From assembly GCF_000002425.4 (NCBI RefSeq), contig NC_037260.1, forward strand, positions 9,597,414-9,661,413: a DNA stretch of 64,000 nt, in the 5' to 3' direction. Numbering within the stretch: position 1 is the first letter of the stretch; the number at the start of each line of letters is the position of its first letter. Positions 26,667 through 39,446 of the stretch are shown piece after piece. The position numbers were made by a program, and so were the translations under genes. The notes beneath the pieces were generated by a model. It saw only the letters and a program-made list of their open reading frames with translations. It had not been told where the DNA came from and searched no databases. Source of the stretch: Physcomitrium patens. Taxonomy: Eukaryota; Streptophyta; Bryopsida; Funariales; Funariaceae.

Positions 26667-26990
26667 GACTTGTGCACAAAGAAGCAACGTTTATCAATGT
26701 AAAACAATCATGAAAACATAATCTTTATAAAGAATGGCAAACAACAACACTTGTGTGCAAAACACCTCAATGCCAAATAAACACCCACTTTATTTTAGAA
26801 AAGACCAAAAATAGTGTGTGCAACAAATGACCCTTTCAAACATGCTCACCCAATCCTTTGCAAAAAAAATGACCACAAGGGCAGTCATCTTCACTCAATA
26901 TAAAAATAAAATTAAAATAAAAAATTTAACACAAAAACGGTGCTGATGTGATTGAAGAGCTTCGAATATATATATATATATATATATATA

Positions 26991-29900
26991 ATTTTTCAGA
27001 ACGTCTACTTGTAGTTGTAAAGAAATGTACATGGTTCGTAAGCAAAGATCAGACAGCGTTTGCAATGTGGGTTTTACATCCTCAAATGCTCGCGATCATA
27101 CAATTAGGGTTTTGATCCGGTTGTCATATTTTGGAGGTTTATGTGAGTGTGAGGGAGAAGTGGAAAATAGTGTGATTCTGATGAAACACTGCAGAGGGTT
27201 CTTCTTCTTGTGCATCGTCATGTCTTGTCTTGTCTTTCTTAGAGTGTGGAGAAAAATTGATTTGTGATGGATTTGTGAATAAGTTTGTGTGCATCAGACT
27301 GCGATTGTAGATTGTGGTTTTTCCAACAGCTGAGTCAATGATTTATTTTATGCCGATATCAGCACTCATCTTCTTGTTAAATACATTACTTGCACTTCTG
27401 TTTTGGTATTTGTCATTTTGTTTCGGTGTCTACTCTGTGAATTATACCCACATGGGGCTCGGTAAAAGAGTGCTTGATTCTGTGTCACGCTTTGCATTTT
27501 GAGTCGAAAGGTTCTGGTGAGGTCCCTCGGAAGCATCAACGTTGAAAGACAGGTAAGCCATTTGTGTTTTTTTGCACCTTTACGTAATTTCCTGATGAAA
27601 TTAAATTGAATTGAATTTTTTCTGAAACTATATGGGGATGCTGCTTTCAAATCATTCTAGTATACTTTACGTCCTAAATCCCATTCGGCTCATGACGTAC
27701 ATATCCAGATAAGTCTTGGTACAATCTGGAATTTGATCTTGCAAGCTTTGTGTGTAAGGAATGAACACATTGTTCTTGGGGACGGAGCATTTTGCAGAAT
27801 TTTGTTGGTGATGAACTAACACAATCCACTTCCCAAAAGTTTCTATTACAACAAAAAGAAATAAGTCCTTTTTATATTATTTTGTACTTCAGACCAAAAT
27901 TGCTCAAGACAGATTGGTTGATGTTGCAGGTTGGTTTGTGGGCAGGATGTCATGTGAAGGATGCTTGGGTTCCACTACAACTGTGAGCAGCAAGTGTTTC
28001 CGATGATTGCCGCCTGCTCCTCCCAGACACATGAAGTTAAGATCAGCGGTGATCTTTCTGTCAGGAGGAATCTGAATTATTGATGGTGATTGACCACTAC
28101 TACCTGCATTTGAACTAAGCGATTTTTTTTTTTTTTTTTTGAATTTTTTTTATGTTGCTAGTTTGTAAATCTTTTTATTTTATATTATTTTATATTTTAG
28201 GTTTAAGTGTAGTTAGAAGTTGGTTGGGAAGGCGCAGGTCTAAAAACTGTGAAGCTTGAGGTAAATCTGTTCACCTTCACAAATTTGGAAACCACTGCTT
28301 CATTATTTTATTCTATTTTACTTTGTGTTTTCGTTCTTCAAGGTCAGATCTCCCATTGAGAGCTCTTTCAGGATCCTGGGTGGGTTCCGTACTGCCACGT
28401 TCAACGGATGGTGTTTTGAATTGCACGAGTCAAGTTTTATTCCTGGTCTTTTATGTTTTAGTTGGAGATCTTGGGCCCACTCTAGAACGTTTACACATCT
28501 TGAAGTGACAATAGCTGAGGGACATGTAATGCAGATTTCATATCAACTATCTTCAGGCAGTACTTCCTGCAAATGTGGCTAAAAACCACATGTCATCATT
28601 CTCATTTCTAGTTTGTTTGAGCATAGTTTGTTATTATCATCACTATTTTACTATGGAAATAGCAGCATGCATTTAATAGGTGAGTAGCAATCACTCTAGT
28701 TTGCAGCAACACTGGGTCGAAAAACGTTACCAAAGGAATTATTTTCTCTAGTTCTTTTCTCTAAGCACGACATGAATTAGTTACTATTATTATTATTATT
28801 ATTATTATTATGTTTTTATGTGTTTTTATATCAATTTAATTAGATTTAGAGAACTGGACGATTTTATTTTTATTTTTATTTCTTTCCCCCCAGAGCATTC
28901 CATAAACTAGAAATAAGAAGCTTCTAGCACCGCTTGTGACACTCCACCCACCGTCTTACGTCCACATTCTGTTAAGATCCAATCTGATTGACGCGTACTG
29001 TGCAAATCTCCAGAATGAAAGCGAACGGAGTTGATGTTTTGAGATCACAGCTTAGCAGTGTTGCATCTCTGGGTCCTGACGAGAGAGTGGCTTTCCACTC
29101 TGACATGAATTAAGGTCACAATCGTTTAGGTGCTGTGGTTGCAGAAGAGTTAACCGAAGAGCATCCATTAGTTGTCGAGTTCAATTGCACATTTTTTCAC
29201 AAAGTAAAAAACCTTCAGAACCAAGGAAAATCATGTTTCATCTGTTGTGATGAATACATGGTTGTTGGTTGGCTTTCTGTCCGGGCTCACCAACCGCCAA
29301 CCCACAATCACACGTTGAAATCCACCATCAGTTTCGACAAAATAACTATCTGTCTATAAAAAAATTTAAGGTAACCTACACTTCCAACTTCAGCGAAACT
29401 ATTGGCCCCTAGTCAAATTCAACACGCTATTTTTTACTTTAATAATTTGTAGTGACTTGATTCTGCTCGAAGCGAATAAAACGCTCTATGTAGTCATTGA
29501 AGTACAGAATTGTATAAGCAGACCGTAATATGATCACGATATTGTTCATTTGGTGGGATCTACTCAGTGGACGAAAGAACAGAAGAAAATAATTAAAACT
29601 AAAATTAAAAATATAAAAGAAAAAAAGCATTGTTGGCAGATAGTGTAAACTGATTTTTAGATAGCAGCATTCCTTGGTAACGGAAGACCATGTTAGTGTG
29701 ATTTGCTTACTCGTTGATGGAAATGTTCCGGTCAAATCGCGTATTTTCAACATGTGTGAGACTAATCTCAAATTGCCGACATTAGGAGGTACTCGTTTTC
29801 TGACACGAAATTCCAATCAGATTCGTTGAGGCCCGCGCACACGGATTAGGGTCCCCATGACATGGAGCCACCGGAGGAAATGCTACGCAGAAATTACGTG

Positions 29901-30324
29901 CGAAGAATGTTGTACCATGAATTAAAAGGTCTATCTCGAGTCAAGGTTAATGAGTGAAAGTGTCGACCTGGAGCGTAGAGCAGGACTCTAGAATTGCCAG
30001 CCGAGCTTCACATTTCGAACGAGGGTCTGTAGGAACAGGTCATGAGGCAGTCATGCCTGAGACTTGGAAACCTGATGGTACGTGGAAAGAGGAGAAGTAG
30101 AAGCAGGAGGAGAAGGAAGAGGAAGAGCAGGCTTCTCTCTAATCTGCGCAAGCTTTGAGGGGAAGTCGGCAGAGAGGGTACGCTTTATGGGTCAGAGCGG
30201 AACCGAGCCAGTTCGTGTGAACTCCGGTTGTTGCGATTCGAGTTTTCGAAATAAGCAAGAGTAAGGAGAGCTAGAACGAGAGCTGGGTTTTGTCCATCAC
30301 CAGGGGAAACTAATAGATCTGTCC
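26991..30324. other. low-copy region upstream of the GDT1 gene, no confident gene
   Basis: Balanced composition returns at 27000 right after a TA array. Sequences resembling exon boundaries occur, for example ACAG|GTAAGCC at 27549-27553 and acceptors ending TTGCAG (27930) and CTTCAAG (28341), which would suit a spliced transcript on the + strand. The enclosed frames (such as 28325-28582) show no known domain and do not chain convincingly. A noncoding or decayed transcript is possible. The last 200 bp are the GDT1 leader. Confidence 0.4.
29015..29206 (+). pseudogene. ORF of unknown family interrupted by one stop
   Basis: From an ATG at 29015 the frame encodes 32 residues (beginning MKANGVDVLRSQLSSVASLG), meets TAA at 29111-29113, then continues open in the same frame with GHNRLGAVVAEELTEEH and EFNCTFFHK before a GTAAAA sequence at 29204. 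The amino-acid composition on both sides looks protein-like, which suggests a former coding exon with one nonsense change. I recognise no family, and chance cannot be excluded. Confidence 0.3.
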
Positions 30325-33300
30325 ATGGCGTCGTCGTCGCGCGCCATGCGCTGGATGGTCTTCTTCGCCTTACTTCCCTGCTTATTTGCACATCAGGTAT
30401 TCATATCTTTTGCTTTTGTTTTGTTTTGTTTTTTGTTTTTTGTTTGTTTTTTTTTTTCTTCTGTTTTTTGCTGTGGGGCTTTCAGGGTTTTGGATCGTGG
30501 TATTGTTGAGGAATTATACAGTTACTTTCTAAGAATGTGAAAATTATGTGCGCCTTGGGGTGTTGCGGATGCCGATTTGTGTTGAAGTTGTCACGATTTT
30601 TTTTCATATTGGTCTAGTACAGAATGAAAAGGCCTGTCTGTTGATTTATTTATTTTTTGATTATTTATTTTTTTCCTCTTTTAATCTTAGAACGGGCGAC
30701 ATAGGCTGTTGCGCATTTGGGATCTGGAAATTTTGGCTGATAAGTAGTTTTCTTGGGATTTGTTGGCGGTGTTTGCAGTTGGAAAATGGTGGAGACGGAG
30801 GTGGTGTTGTCTTCAGGGATTTGGACGTTACTTGGGGCCGTAATAAAGTATGTCTAGCTCTTACCTGTCCCTAGGGATTGTAATTTATAGCATTTGTATA
30901 GCGTCATGTTTATTGGTGTTTTTTGGTTCAGGTTTGAGCATTTGAATCAGGTTTGTAGTTTTTACTCTTTGGAACGAGTCGTCGAGATTTCAACCTTTGA
31001 GTAGTGATCTTAGGTGGTTGTGGCAAGTTCCTCACCAGGTCTCCATTCAGTCTGAAAATTTAAAAATTCTGCTAATTCCTTTCTTATAAAACCCAGTCCA
31101 CCCGGCCTTCGGTTGGGAGGTGTAATTATTTATGCAGCCGAGAATAATGCATAAGCTGGGTGGTGAATTTCATCTTATTCGACGCAGGCAAGCTCTTAAT
31201 GGTTTTTCAAGAGCCCTAACAATTATCGAATCTAGTTTTCTGTAGGGTTGTGGAATTATGTAGTCTGATGCTTGTTGAAATCTGTGTTTGATACTGAGAT
31301 CGTTCGAAGAAAGCTCTTAAATTGTTTCGTTGGAGTAGATTGGTCGAAAATAATAAAATGGTAGCATGCCATATCTGAAATAGAAACCTAAATGGGCGCG
31401 ATGTGCGAATGAAGTTGATTTTCGAGAAATGCTTAAGGGTACTCAATCGGCCTGTGTGTTGGTGTGTGCAGTTATTAATGGACCAAGATGATGTATTTCC
31501 CAAGAGGGTGAAACAGGAAGCTGGAAGACATGAGATCGCTAACGCAGTTGGAAGCAATGGGTTCACGGATGCCGCATTCACAAGCCTCTCCATGATCCTA
31601 GTTAGTGAGGTAAGTATGGGTGCAAAGGTCAACATACGTGCCCAAATACTCTTTTTACAAGATTGGAATATCTCTGGTTACTTGCGATTAAAGTAATTTT
31701 CTTTTCGGGTAATGTGGAAATGATGGGTTGTCAGGTAAGGTCGACACGTGATTCCTATCATCTTTTTTGCAGATTGGAGACGAGACCTTTATTATTGCTG
31801 CATTAATGGCGATGAGACATCCACGGGCCATTGTGCTCTCTGGAGCATTGTCAGCTCTTATCATCATGACCGTGAGTTCTGACCACCTTGTAGCTTAGAA
31901 GGTCATAAGGACCATTGTGTCAGAATTTGGCATGGTTCTGGATTCCATTGGGATATGTTAAAAGTTGAACTCCACGTAAGGCATAATCAATTGCTCATTT
32001 TTGAAGGGCCATGTGAAGCATTTTCACCGTAAAACCTAATGAATCTGACAATGGGTACAGGGTTTTACCCTTGTCAATCCCAATGTGTTACTTGATGCCA
32101 GTGAACTTACACAAATTTTTAATGTTGTCGTAAGACAGATTTTGTCAACTGGACTTGGCGTAATTGTGCCCAACCTGATCAACAAAAATCTTGTCAACAA
32201 TTTCGCAACAGGTTCTTTGCTCCTACACTATTCAGTTGTGTCTACAAATTGCTTATAGTTACGTATTTTGACGTGTTAGAAATGTCAGAAATACAATTAC
32301 GAAGTTTTGTGGGTTTCTTCGTTTTTGCCGCAATTCGCATGCCGTGCCCTTAGTGACTGTTTTTCTTCAATGGCGATTACAGGACTCTACACTTTTTTTG
32401 GACTCCGGCTTCTATATATTGCATACACTGCTGATAGCACTCCTCAAAAGGAGATGGAAGAGGTGAGTGAGGTCCAAAAGTTTTGTCTTTGCTTGAGTTC
32501 TCTTTAAAACTATATCTACATTTTGTTCGTGCCTAAAAATGAGATAAAACTACCTTGGTAACTAGCAATGAGTGAGATAATCGAAGGTATGGTCATTTCA
32601 GGTATCATATGACATAATTGGAGGTCTTTATTCACCCTGCTTAGCGATAAGTTTGTCCATTGATTGTTGTTTTGATCGTTTTATGGAGCATCGGTCCAGG
32701 TTGAGGAGAAACTGGAAGGTCCAAAGAAGAAAAATCTAGTTCGTCGCGTTTTTTCTCGATTCTGTACCCCAGTATTTCTTGAGGTGCGTTTTCACTAAAT
32801 GATTGCTACTGTGAATAGATCAACTATGGGCTTAGCAAATATCCGCTTCTGAATGATGTTGCACAAAACCTATTGTATCATAACAATTCGTTTTATTCAC
32901 AGATGCTTCTACTGCTATTGTGGATTTGTGCAGTCATTCATTTTGACCTTTTTGGCAGAATGGGGAGATAGAAGTCAAATTGCAACTATTGCAGTACGTT
33001 GTTTCACTCTTCTGAAACGTTCTTTCCGCGATCTGGAGAATCGATTATGTATTTAATGCTGTAATTCTTCTTGTTCAAAAAAATCATTATATGCTCTTAT
33101 ATGCTTCTCAAGTGAATAGTAAGAACTGTGAAGTTCCTGTCCTTGAGCAACTTTTTATGTTGCTTACAGCTTGGGGCACACAAAAATCCTTATGGAGTGA
33201 CGCTCGGTGCAATTGCGGGACACTCAGTATGTACATCTGTTGCTGTGGTTGGAGGTCGACTTTTGGCATTGAAAATATCACAGCGTACTGTTGCAACTGT

Positions 33301-33358
33301 TGGAGGCTTTTTGTTTTTGTTTTTTGCAGTGAGCTCTCACTTTTATCCTCCATTGTAA
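30325..33358 (+). CDS. GDT1-like (UPF0016/TMEM165) cation transporter, PML3-type
   Basis: Members of this family move Mn2+ and Ca2+ across Golgi or ER membranes in exchange for H+. Nine exons, all with GT-AG borders and matching phase: 30325-30396, 30779-30847, 31472-31609, 31773-31871, 32139-32211, 32383-32462, 32700-32783, 32934-32993, 33170-33358; 287 residues. Residues 1-23 form a signal peptide; 25-75 are a polar lumenal part, absent from the shorter PML4/PML5 type. Two UPF0016 repeats follow, each with the signature acidic motif: SEIGDET (92-98) and AEWGDRS (213-219). They are separated by a charged loop (about 165-198), and the protein ends in the family tail SSHFYPPL. The first motif has Glu where K/R is the general consensus; this is usual in plant GDT1-like proteins. 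Length and signal peptide favour the PML3 (Golgi) group. Each exon encodes roughly one helix. Confidence 0.93.
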
Positions 33359-34869
33359 TTTAACCTCATTTCTTTCAATCAAATAGATACTCAAGCCATT
33401 ATTTAGATACTCAATCCAGTCACAAGGGCCCCTGCACCAGTATACCTTCTTCACATTTAAAATTTATTTATAACTGCCTGCTATGATGATCATCGAGGCA
33501 TCAACCCTATCTAGCAGTATCAGATTAGAACATTTGACAATTGTGTACTCTCTTTTGCAACTAGTCTGGGTTCAGGATTTGAATTCTAACCCTTGTAGTT
33601 TTCGCTTAAAAATTTCTGCACGCAAACAGATGTCCAGGCAAGAAGAAGACCTGGCTTTATTTTATTCTTTTATTCTTTTATTTTGATTTTGGTCATTAAT
33701 TTGGAGGTGCACCATGCATTGTGAATCTCTACATCAATTAGTGGATCATGCTCATTATTTGTCAGTTTTTCCCCCTGAAATGAACAAATATTGCTTTGGT
33801 TTTAATTGCATGTTAACCCTCGAGTTCCAATTTGATACTCTCTTGGTATCAGACTCATATTTTCATTAGAGTGTAGCAATTGAGGAAATCTAGTGCAGAA
33901 TGTTTTCAAGCATGACAAACTTTAATTATACTCAAAGGAATATCAAATTAGTTGTCTCTTTCTTTGTTCAAAATTCATGTATCTCATGTTTGTATAAAAA
34001 CTCAGTGCCCAGGGGGCTTCTTACGTATGCACCACTACTATGTGATGTTTTGATCATGGAAGAGAATTAATTCACACTCATGTATAGATTGTAGACTTAG
34101 TGGCATGTTAGTGCCATAAAATATACTTAATGTAATATGCATGAGAATGCATGGCTCTTGTTTTCCTTGAAGCCCAAAGGACTTTTTAATGTTTAGCTAT
34201 TTGTGTATGTATATTTTATAGAGCTTATATATATAATTTCATTGAATAAAATTTAATAAGCTCATTAAATAAAAGTTATTACATGTACAAATTAAGAGGT
34301 AAGAGGATGTAGTTCATAATTACAAATACATGCTAGCAAAGTCTAATCTAATAAATGAAGAATTACATGTAATTATAGTAGACAAAGTTATTCCTAAAAT
34401 CAGATTAGATAATACAAGAAAAAGTCTTGGCTAGTATAAGAGATGGATTTAATTGAGCTTTGAATTGTTCCATTTATGCAATCAACTAACATAAAGGGCC
34501 ACGTTACACTATGGTCAATTGTTAAACAAACAAAGGATTTAAGAAATATGATTGGTGGAGAGCAAAAATTAACTGCTCAACCTTTATATTAGAAGAAATT
34601 GACCAATAAATGTTTTAGTCAAATGTGTGACATGGCAACACTTTATGATGATTTTGGCACCAAAGAGTTATTCACTTCACAACATATTGGATCAAATATG
34701 AATAGTAACTCAATTATCATTTAAGTGGACAAATCAAAAATATTATTTATCATATTTTAATAGACTTCTACATTAAGCTTTTGCCCAATTTCAAGTAAAA
34801 TTTTCTATGATTTCTTTAAACAAATGGCCATATCATAAAGTGGCCCTCAATATCTCTATGCATGATATA
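33359..34869. other. 3' flank of the GDT1 gene and intergenic DNA
   Basis: No coding signal. AT content rises toward 34200. Beyond about 34220 the sequence looks like repeat DNA into which the mariner element inserted. A phrase near 34451 ('gagctttgaattgttcc') resembles one at 36823 on the far side of the mariner ('aagctttaaattgaattgttcc'), a possible trace of an older repeat. Confidence 0.5.
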
Positions 34870-36777
34870 GTGACTCAAAAAATTGTTTCAATGTTGACAT
34901 ATTTTGGAAAGAATGGTGTATTATAGATGAATTGTAGTAAATAATGACATGTGGTTTGTATAGCAAATAATATATTCTTTTACAACTACCAAATGAGCCC
35001 AAGTTGAAAAGAATCCATTAGGTAATTGCAAAGCTATGACCAATCTAATTTGGAATAGTATTGAAACAATTTTTTGAATATGGTGTCTAATTTTTGGATT
35101 CTATTAATTATTCAATATTACAACATTCTATCATCATTACATTTACTATAAAAATATTATTACTAATCTAATGATATCATTAATTCTTATTAGCATCTAT
35201 AAAAGGACCATTCTTAATCACAATTCCTGGCATGGACATATTCCAAATTACTACATTCTAGGACCTTCTAGAATCTTCTTCAAATTTTTAGAATCTTTTA
35301 GATATTTGTAGAATCTTTCCCAATCTTTTAGAAAGTTCCATAGGCTTTAATAAGCTTCTTTAGACTTCTAAAAACTTCCATAAAAAGTACCATAGACTTC
35401 TGTAATCTTTGTTATAATATAAATAGGAGTCTTTGGAACTACTTTTGCTATCAAACTCATTCTTTGTCTTTAATCTTGATATATTTTTTTGTCAGATTCT
35501 TATATCCTTGATAATTCCTTGAACAACTATGAGACCCATTCCTCGCTCTCTCTAAGACAATATTACCTATGTTCTTTTTCATTATCAAAAATCTTATAGC
35601 CAAATTGCTTTTAAACTTAGCTGAAGTAAAGCTATTATCTCTAGGCTAGCAAAAAAGATCACATTTAATAGAGAGAATCTTAAATTAGACAAACCAAAAA
35701 AACTTAGTGTAGTAGATGAAAGGACAATCATTTGTCAAATCAACACTAGAAAGGCTAAAAATGGTATTGAGGTTGCTAAAAATCTTAAGAATATTATTAA
35801 TAATCTTGTGACAACCCAAACCATTTGAAATGTTCTCAAGAAATGGAATATGAAAGTTGTGATGAAGAAGAAAAAACCACTACTATCTACCCCCCATTAA
35901 AAACAATGCTCGAATACTGCTTTGAAATACAAGGGATGGACTATAGAAGATTGGAAGAGGATTATTTGGTCAGATGAAATAAAAATCAATAGATTTGGAT
36001 CTGATGGCAGAAAGTAGGTATGGAAATAAAAGGATCAATTGTCGCTTGATAAGAAGATCCAAAAAATAATTAAGTGTGAGGTTAGAAATATAATGGTATG
36101 GAGTTGTATGGAATAGAATGAGGTTGAAAGGATGGCAAAGGTTGAAGGGAGGATGGATGCCAAGTAATTTGTAGAAATTCTTGAAAAAAAATCTACTCCT
36201 TAACATTGAAGAATCTAACATTTTTAAAGAGAAGGTGATTTTTCAGCAAGATAGCAACCCCAAGCATAACTCAAAACTAACATGGAAGTAGTTTGATGAT
36301 CATGAAATTAAAGTAATGGATTGGCTTACTCAGTCTCTTGATCTTAATTCCATAGAATATCTTTGGAAGTACCTCAAATGCTAGCTCAATACCTGGAAGA
36401 TAAAACCAAATGAAATTTGGAAATTATGAAAAAGAATAGATGCAGAATAGAATAATATTGAAGCAATTTTGTACCAAAAGTTAATAGAAAATATGCCTAG
36501 GAGGTTCGAAGTATTTATCAAGGCCAAAGGAAGTCCTACAAAGTATTGATATGTAATTGGATACCACATTCAAAAAAATATTTCAATATTGTTCAAAATT
36601 GGATTGGTCATAGCTCCATAATTATGTGATGGATTCTTTTCAACTTGGGCTCATTTGGTAGCTATAAAAGAGTACTTTATTTATTATACAAACCATGTGT
36701 CATTATTCACTATAATTCATTTGTAATATATCATTCTTTTTAAAATATGTCAACATTGAAATAGTTTTTTGAATCAC
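34870..36777 (+). mobile_element. Tc1/mariner DNA transposon, inactive
   Basis: A 1.9 kb element flanked by TA on both sides (34868-34869 and 36778-36779), the target dinucleotide of this superfamily. It has terminal inverted repeats of about 218 bp (34870 to about 35088 and about 36559-36777), alike throughout, including the 'accaaatgagcccaagttgaaaagaatccat' block in both arms. Between them lies a broken transposase gene on the + strand. The ends begin GTGACTCAAAA, close to the CAGTG start of many Tc1 elements. Confidence 0.92.
35570..36550 (+). pseudogene. Tc1/mariner transposase pseudogene (DDE)
   Basis: A DDE transposase cuts and pastes the element. Conceptual translation gives an N-terminal helix-turn-helix remnant, LSVVDERTIICQI, then IIWSDEIKINRFGSDGRK (first catalytic Asp), RNIMVWSCME, VIFQQDSNPKHNS (second Asp) and the LTQSLDLNSIEYLWKYLK block (third acidic residue). 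These are the ordered Tc1 motifs. At least eight in-frame stops occur. Most sit where the family has Trp or Gln (for example RK-stop-VWK for RKWVW), so the gene is dead. Confidence 0.9.
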
Positions 36778-37990
36778 TATATATTAATCATTAGTGAAAT
36801 CCACCTCACTTTTGTTACAAGCTTTAAATTGAATTGTTCCAATATCTTTATATCAATATCGACTTACAATTCAATTAGAAAACCATCCAATACTAAAATT
36901 CAAGAAAAACCAATATATTTTTATAATCTTATGGATTATTTGTAGTATTGATTGTAGTTGTTAGGATAAAGTTTTTGGAGTTGAGTGAAGTTTTATTAGA
37001 CAGGACCATCTGACTACAAAAACAAACTTGCTAAAGCAATAATAAGCTATTGTTATTAGTCGTTGCCAAATTTGATGCTCATATTGTTGATTAGCAAACG
37101 GATCATGTGATCTTTGAGTATGAACATGTTACAAAACCTTTGAAAATGGATAATTGTGTATAATTTATTTAAATCTTTTCAATTAAGTTAGATAAGTAAG
37201 ACTTTTTTGATTAAGAAGATCAAATTTTACATGAGCTATCTTTCAATGACATATTATAGCAAGAGATGAATTTTGACATTTCTAAAGTTGACATCCATAT
37301 TACAAAAAAAAAGAAAAGAAATATAAGACAATAATGATAGAAATGATGGTTGATGATTCAATTGGTAATAGAAGCATACATAAAATATAGAATACATACA
37401 TATCAATGACAAAAAATAATATTGTTATAGGACTGTGTAAAATCACTACATATATTAGTATGAAGACTAGATATATAGTAGTCTTTGAAGTACTAACAAA
37501 CTTATTTATTAATATCTTAGATATCTTAAGGTTCTAAGTAGAATATTTTAATGCTCTAATACATCCTTGTGCTTAGAATCTTTCATAATTTGAACTTAAT
37601 TAAGTCAAAAGTTAGATACTACTTTATTTTTTTGGTGATATGATGATTAAGGGACATTTTATTTAAGATGGATGTTGAGGAGATAGTTGGTTGTCAGCCA
37701 AGATTCTTAATTTGCTAAGATACTAATGAGATGTTGGTGGTAGGTATGCACTTTCATTTATTTATTTATTTTTTATTGTTGATGATGTTGTACTAAAGGC
37801 TATAAACTTAACTTGTGAATTTTATTTTGGGTATTTAGATCCAATATGTCTTGTTCAACTTGTGATTCTTCATTGCCATATTGCATTGTTGTTGAGATTA
37901 TTTTTTTAATTTTGTTTTTGGATAACTGTAGTAGTCATTCAAGAAAGATGAGTATAACAAAAATTAAGAACAAGATGAGAGCTTGCTTGA
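36778..37990. other. AT-rich DNA between the mariner and copia elements
   Basis: No gene. The right part may hold the 3' end or LTR of the minus-strand copia element, but I could not find a matching second LTR. Confidence 0.45.
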
Positions 37991-38838
37991 AAGTGATTTT
38001 GTGAATGGACTAAAAAAATTCTATAGTATGGCTTTCAATCAAAGACCTAGTATATACTTATCCTAGTTGGAATATGAAATGTAAGTATGTGGATAGAAGG
38101 GATTTAGATATAAGAAGTTTTGAAGTTTTAAAGAAACAATGTGTTTTGTAAGAGGTGTCTTATATTAGCAAACTTTGATCATATATTCATATTTCATCCC
38201 AAAGCTTGAAAAATCTTTATTTGTCCAAAGGTTTATTTAAATTATTTGAAATCTAATTTTTTGTGGATATATATAAGAGATTAACCATTCTTGTATGTAC
38301 ATTGTTTTAGATATAATAAAATAATAATTTTCATGTGTTAAGATTTGCCATAGAAAATGGGATTTTGTGCTGATTTTAGTATACTTTGATTACTGTAAAA
38401 TACCGTAATAGGATCTAGAGCTACACCATGAATTTAAGATGATAAAATTTGAAGCCATATGTCTTCTCTAATCCCTTCAGTCTGTACTTGTGCTTTTGCA
38501 TCAATAGACAATATGACCATTGTTTCTTATTTAATTTTATGTCTAAGAGAATGGACCTCCTACTGATTTTAATATCTATTCTATAATAGATTTTTTGTCA
38601 ACTTGGTAATTGGCCTAGTCTAAATATGTGAAGCTTAATATTAAAGGACTTTTAATATGCTCCTAAAATATTCCTAAATTTATTGCACCTTCTATATATA
38701 TGTAAATTTGATAAGCCAAATGAAAATGGATTGCTTCTTAGATTGTGCATGAATCTACTAAAAACTCTTGTGACAAAGATGATATTTGGTTTGGTGTTTA
38801 TCAAATATATTAATATGCTCATGAATTTTTAAAATTTT

Positions 38839-39051
38839 CTAGCATTGACCAATGGTGAATTCTCTTATTTGCCAAGCTTTAAACTTTTGACTATTAGTAT
38901 TGGTGAAGGTGTACAATCTTGCATACTGAATTTCTTTACTATGTATGATATATACACTCATTAAGAGAGAAAAATCTATAAGATTTTTGAATAAATTATA
39001 AGTCCAAATATTATTATTTTTTTTAAAATTTGATATTTCAAAGAATTTCAT
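38839..39051 (-). pseudogene. copia reverse transcriptase C-terminal fragment
   Basis: Starts MKFFEISNFKK, matching the 'MKFEMTDLG' region downstream of the copia catalytic box, and continues with a degraded version of the following segment up to FTIGQC. It follows the RT fragment at 39446-39171 in element order. Confidence 0.6.
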
Positions 39052-39170
39052 GAATTTTATTGTGATTAACTAGATTTTTTCAAAATTTAAATTTGTAAGT
39101 AGAAGATCATCTACATAGAAAATCAAAAATGTTACCACATTTAAGTCTTATAAATAGTATAAGCTCTTAT

Positions 39171-39446
39171 TTACTTCAATGCAAAAAAAACCATAATTAT
39201 TGTTAATCTTTTTGAACCATGCTTAAGAAGCTTTTTAAGCTTATAAAGAGATTTTTTTAGACGACATACCTTTGTGTGTTTTGTAGAGTCACAAAAGCCT
39301 TTTAGAACATCTATGTAAATTGATTCTTTGAATTTGCCATGCAAGAAGAGAGTCTTAATATCTATATGAAGAATCAACCATTGATGGTTGAAAATAAGTG
39401 CTATTCTTGAGTAGATGGCTTTTGACTTGATTACAAGAACAAACAC
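39171..39446 (-). pseudogene. copia reverse transcriptase fragment
   Basis: Contains HQWLILHIDIKTLFLHGKF (consensus QMDVKTAFLHG), ESIYIDVLKGF (consensus 'IYMEQPKGF'), the KVCRLKKSLYKLKK block (consensus 'KVCRLKKALYGLKQ') and a HGSKRL remnant of 'AWFKRL'. The conserved Gly and Gln of LYGLKQ are both changed. This is clear copia RT but defective. Confidence 0.88.

Larger units (their letters stand above)
22430..26990. other. AT-rich repeat DNA with microsatellites, no gene
   Basis: Roughly 4.5 kb of extremely AT-rich sequence without coding signals. It contains long TA arrays (about 23692-23745, 23821-23900, 26045-26077, 26163-26200, 26631-26661, 26967-26990), an AAT array (about 26000-26026) joined to a TC array (26027-26045), and a slightly more GC-containing island at 23340-23500 of unknown origin. 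It is probably old transposon and intergenic sequence. Confidence 0.75.

Noticed and set aside
28019..28140. Possible snoRNA with C/D-like boxes followed by a T run
   Set aside because: CTGA and TGATG-like words occur but without a terminal stem or proper spacing. The T run is a simple homopolymer.
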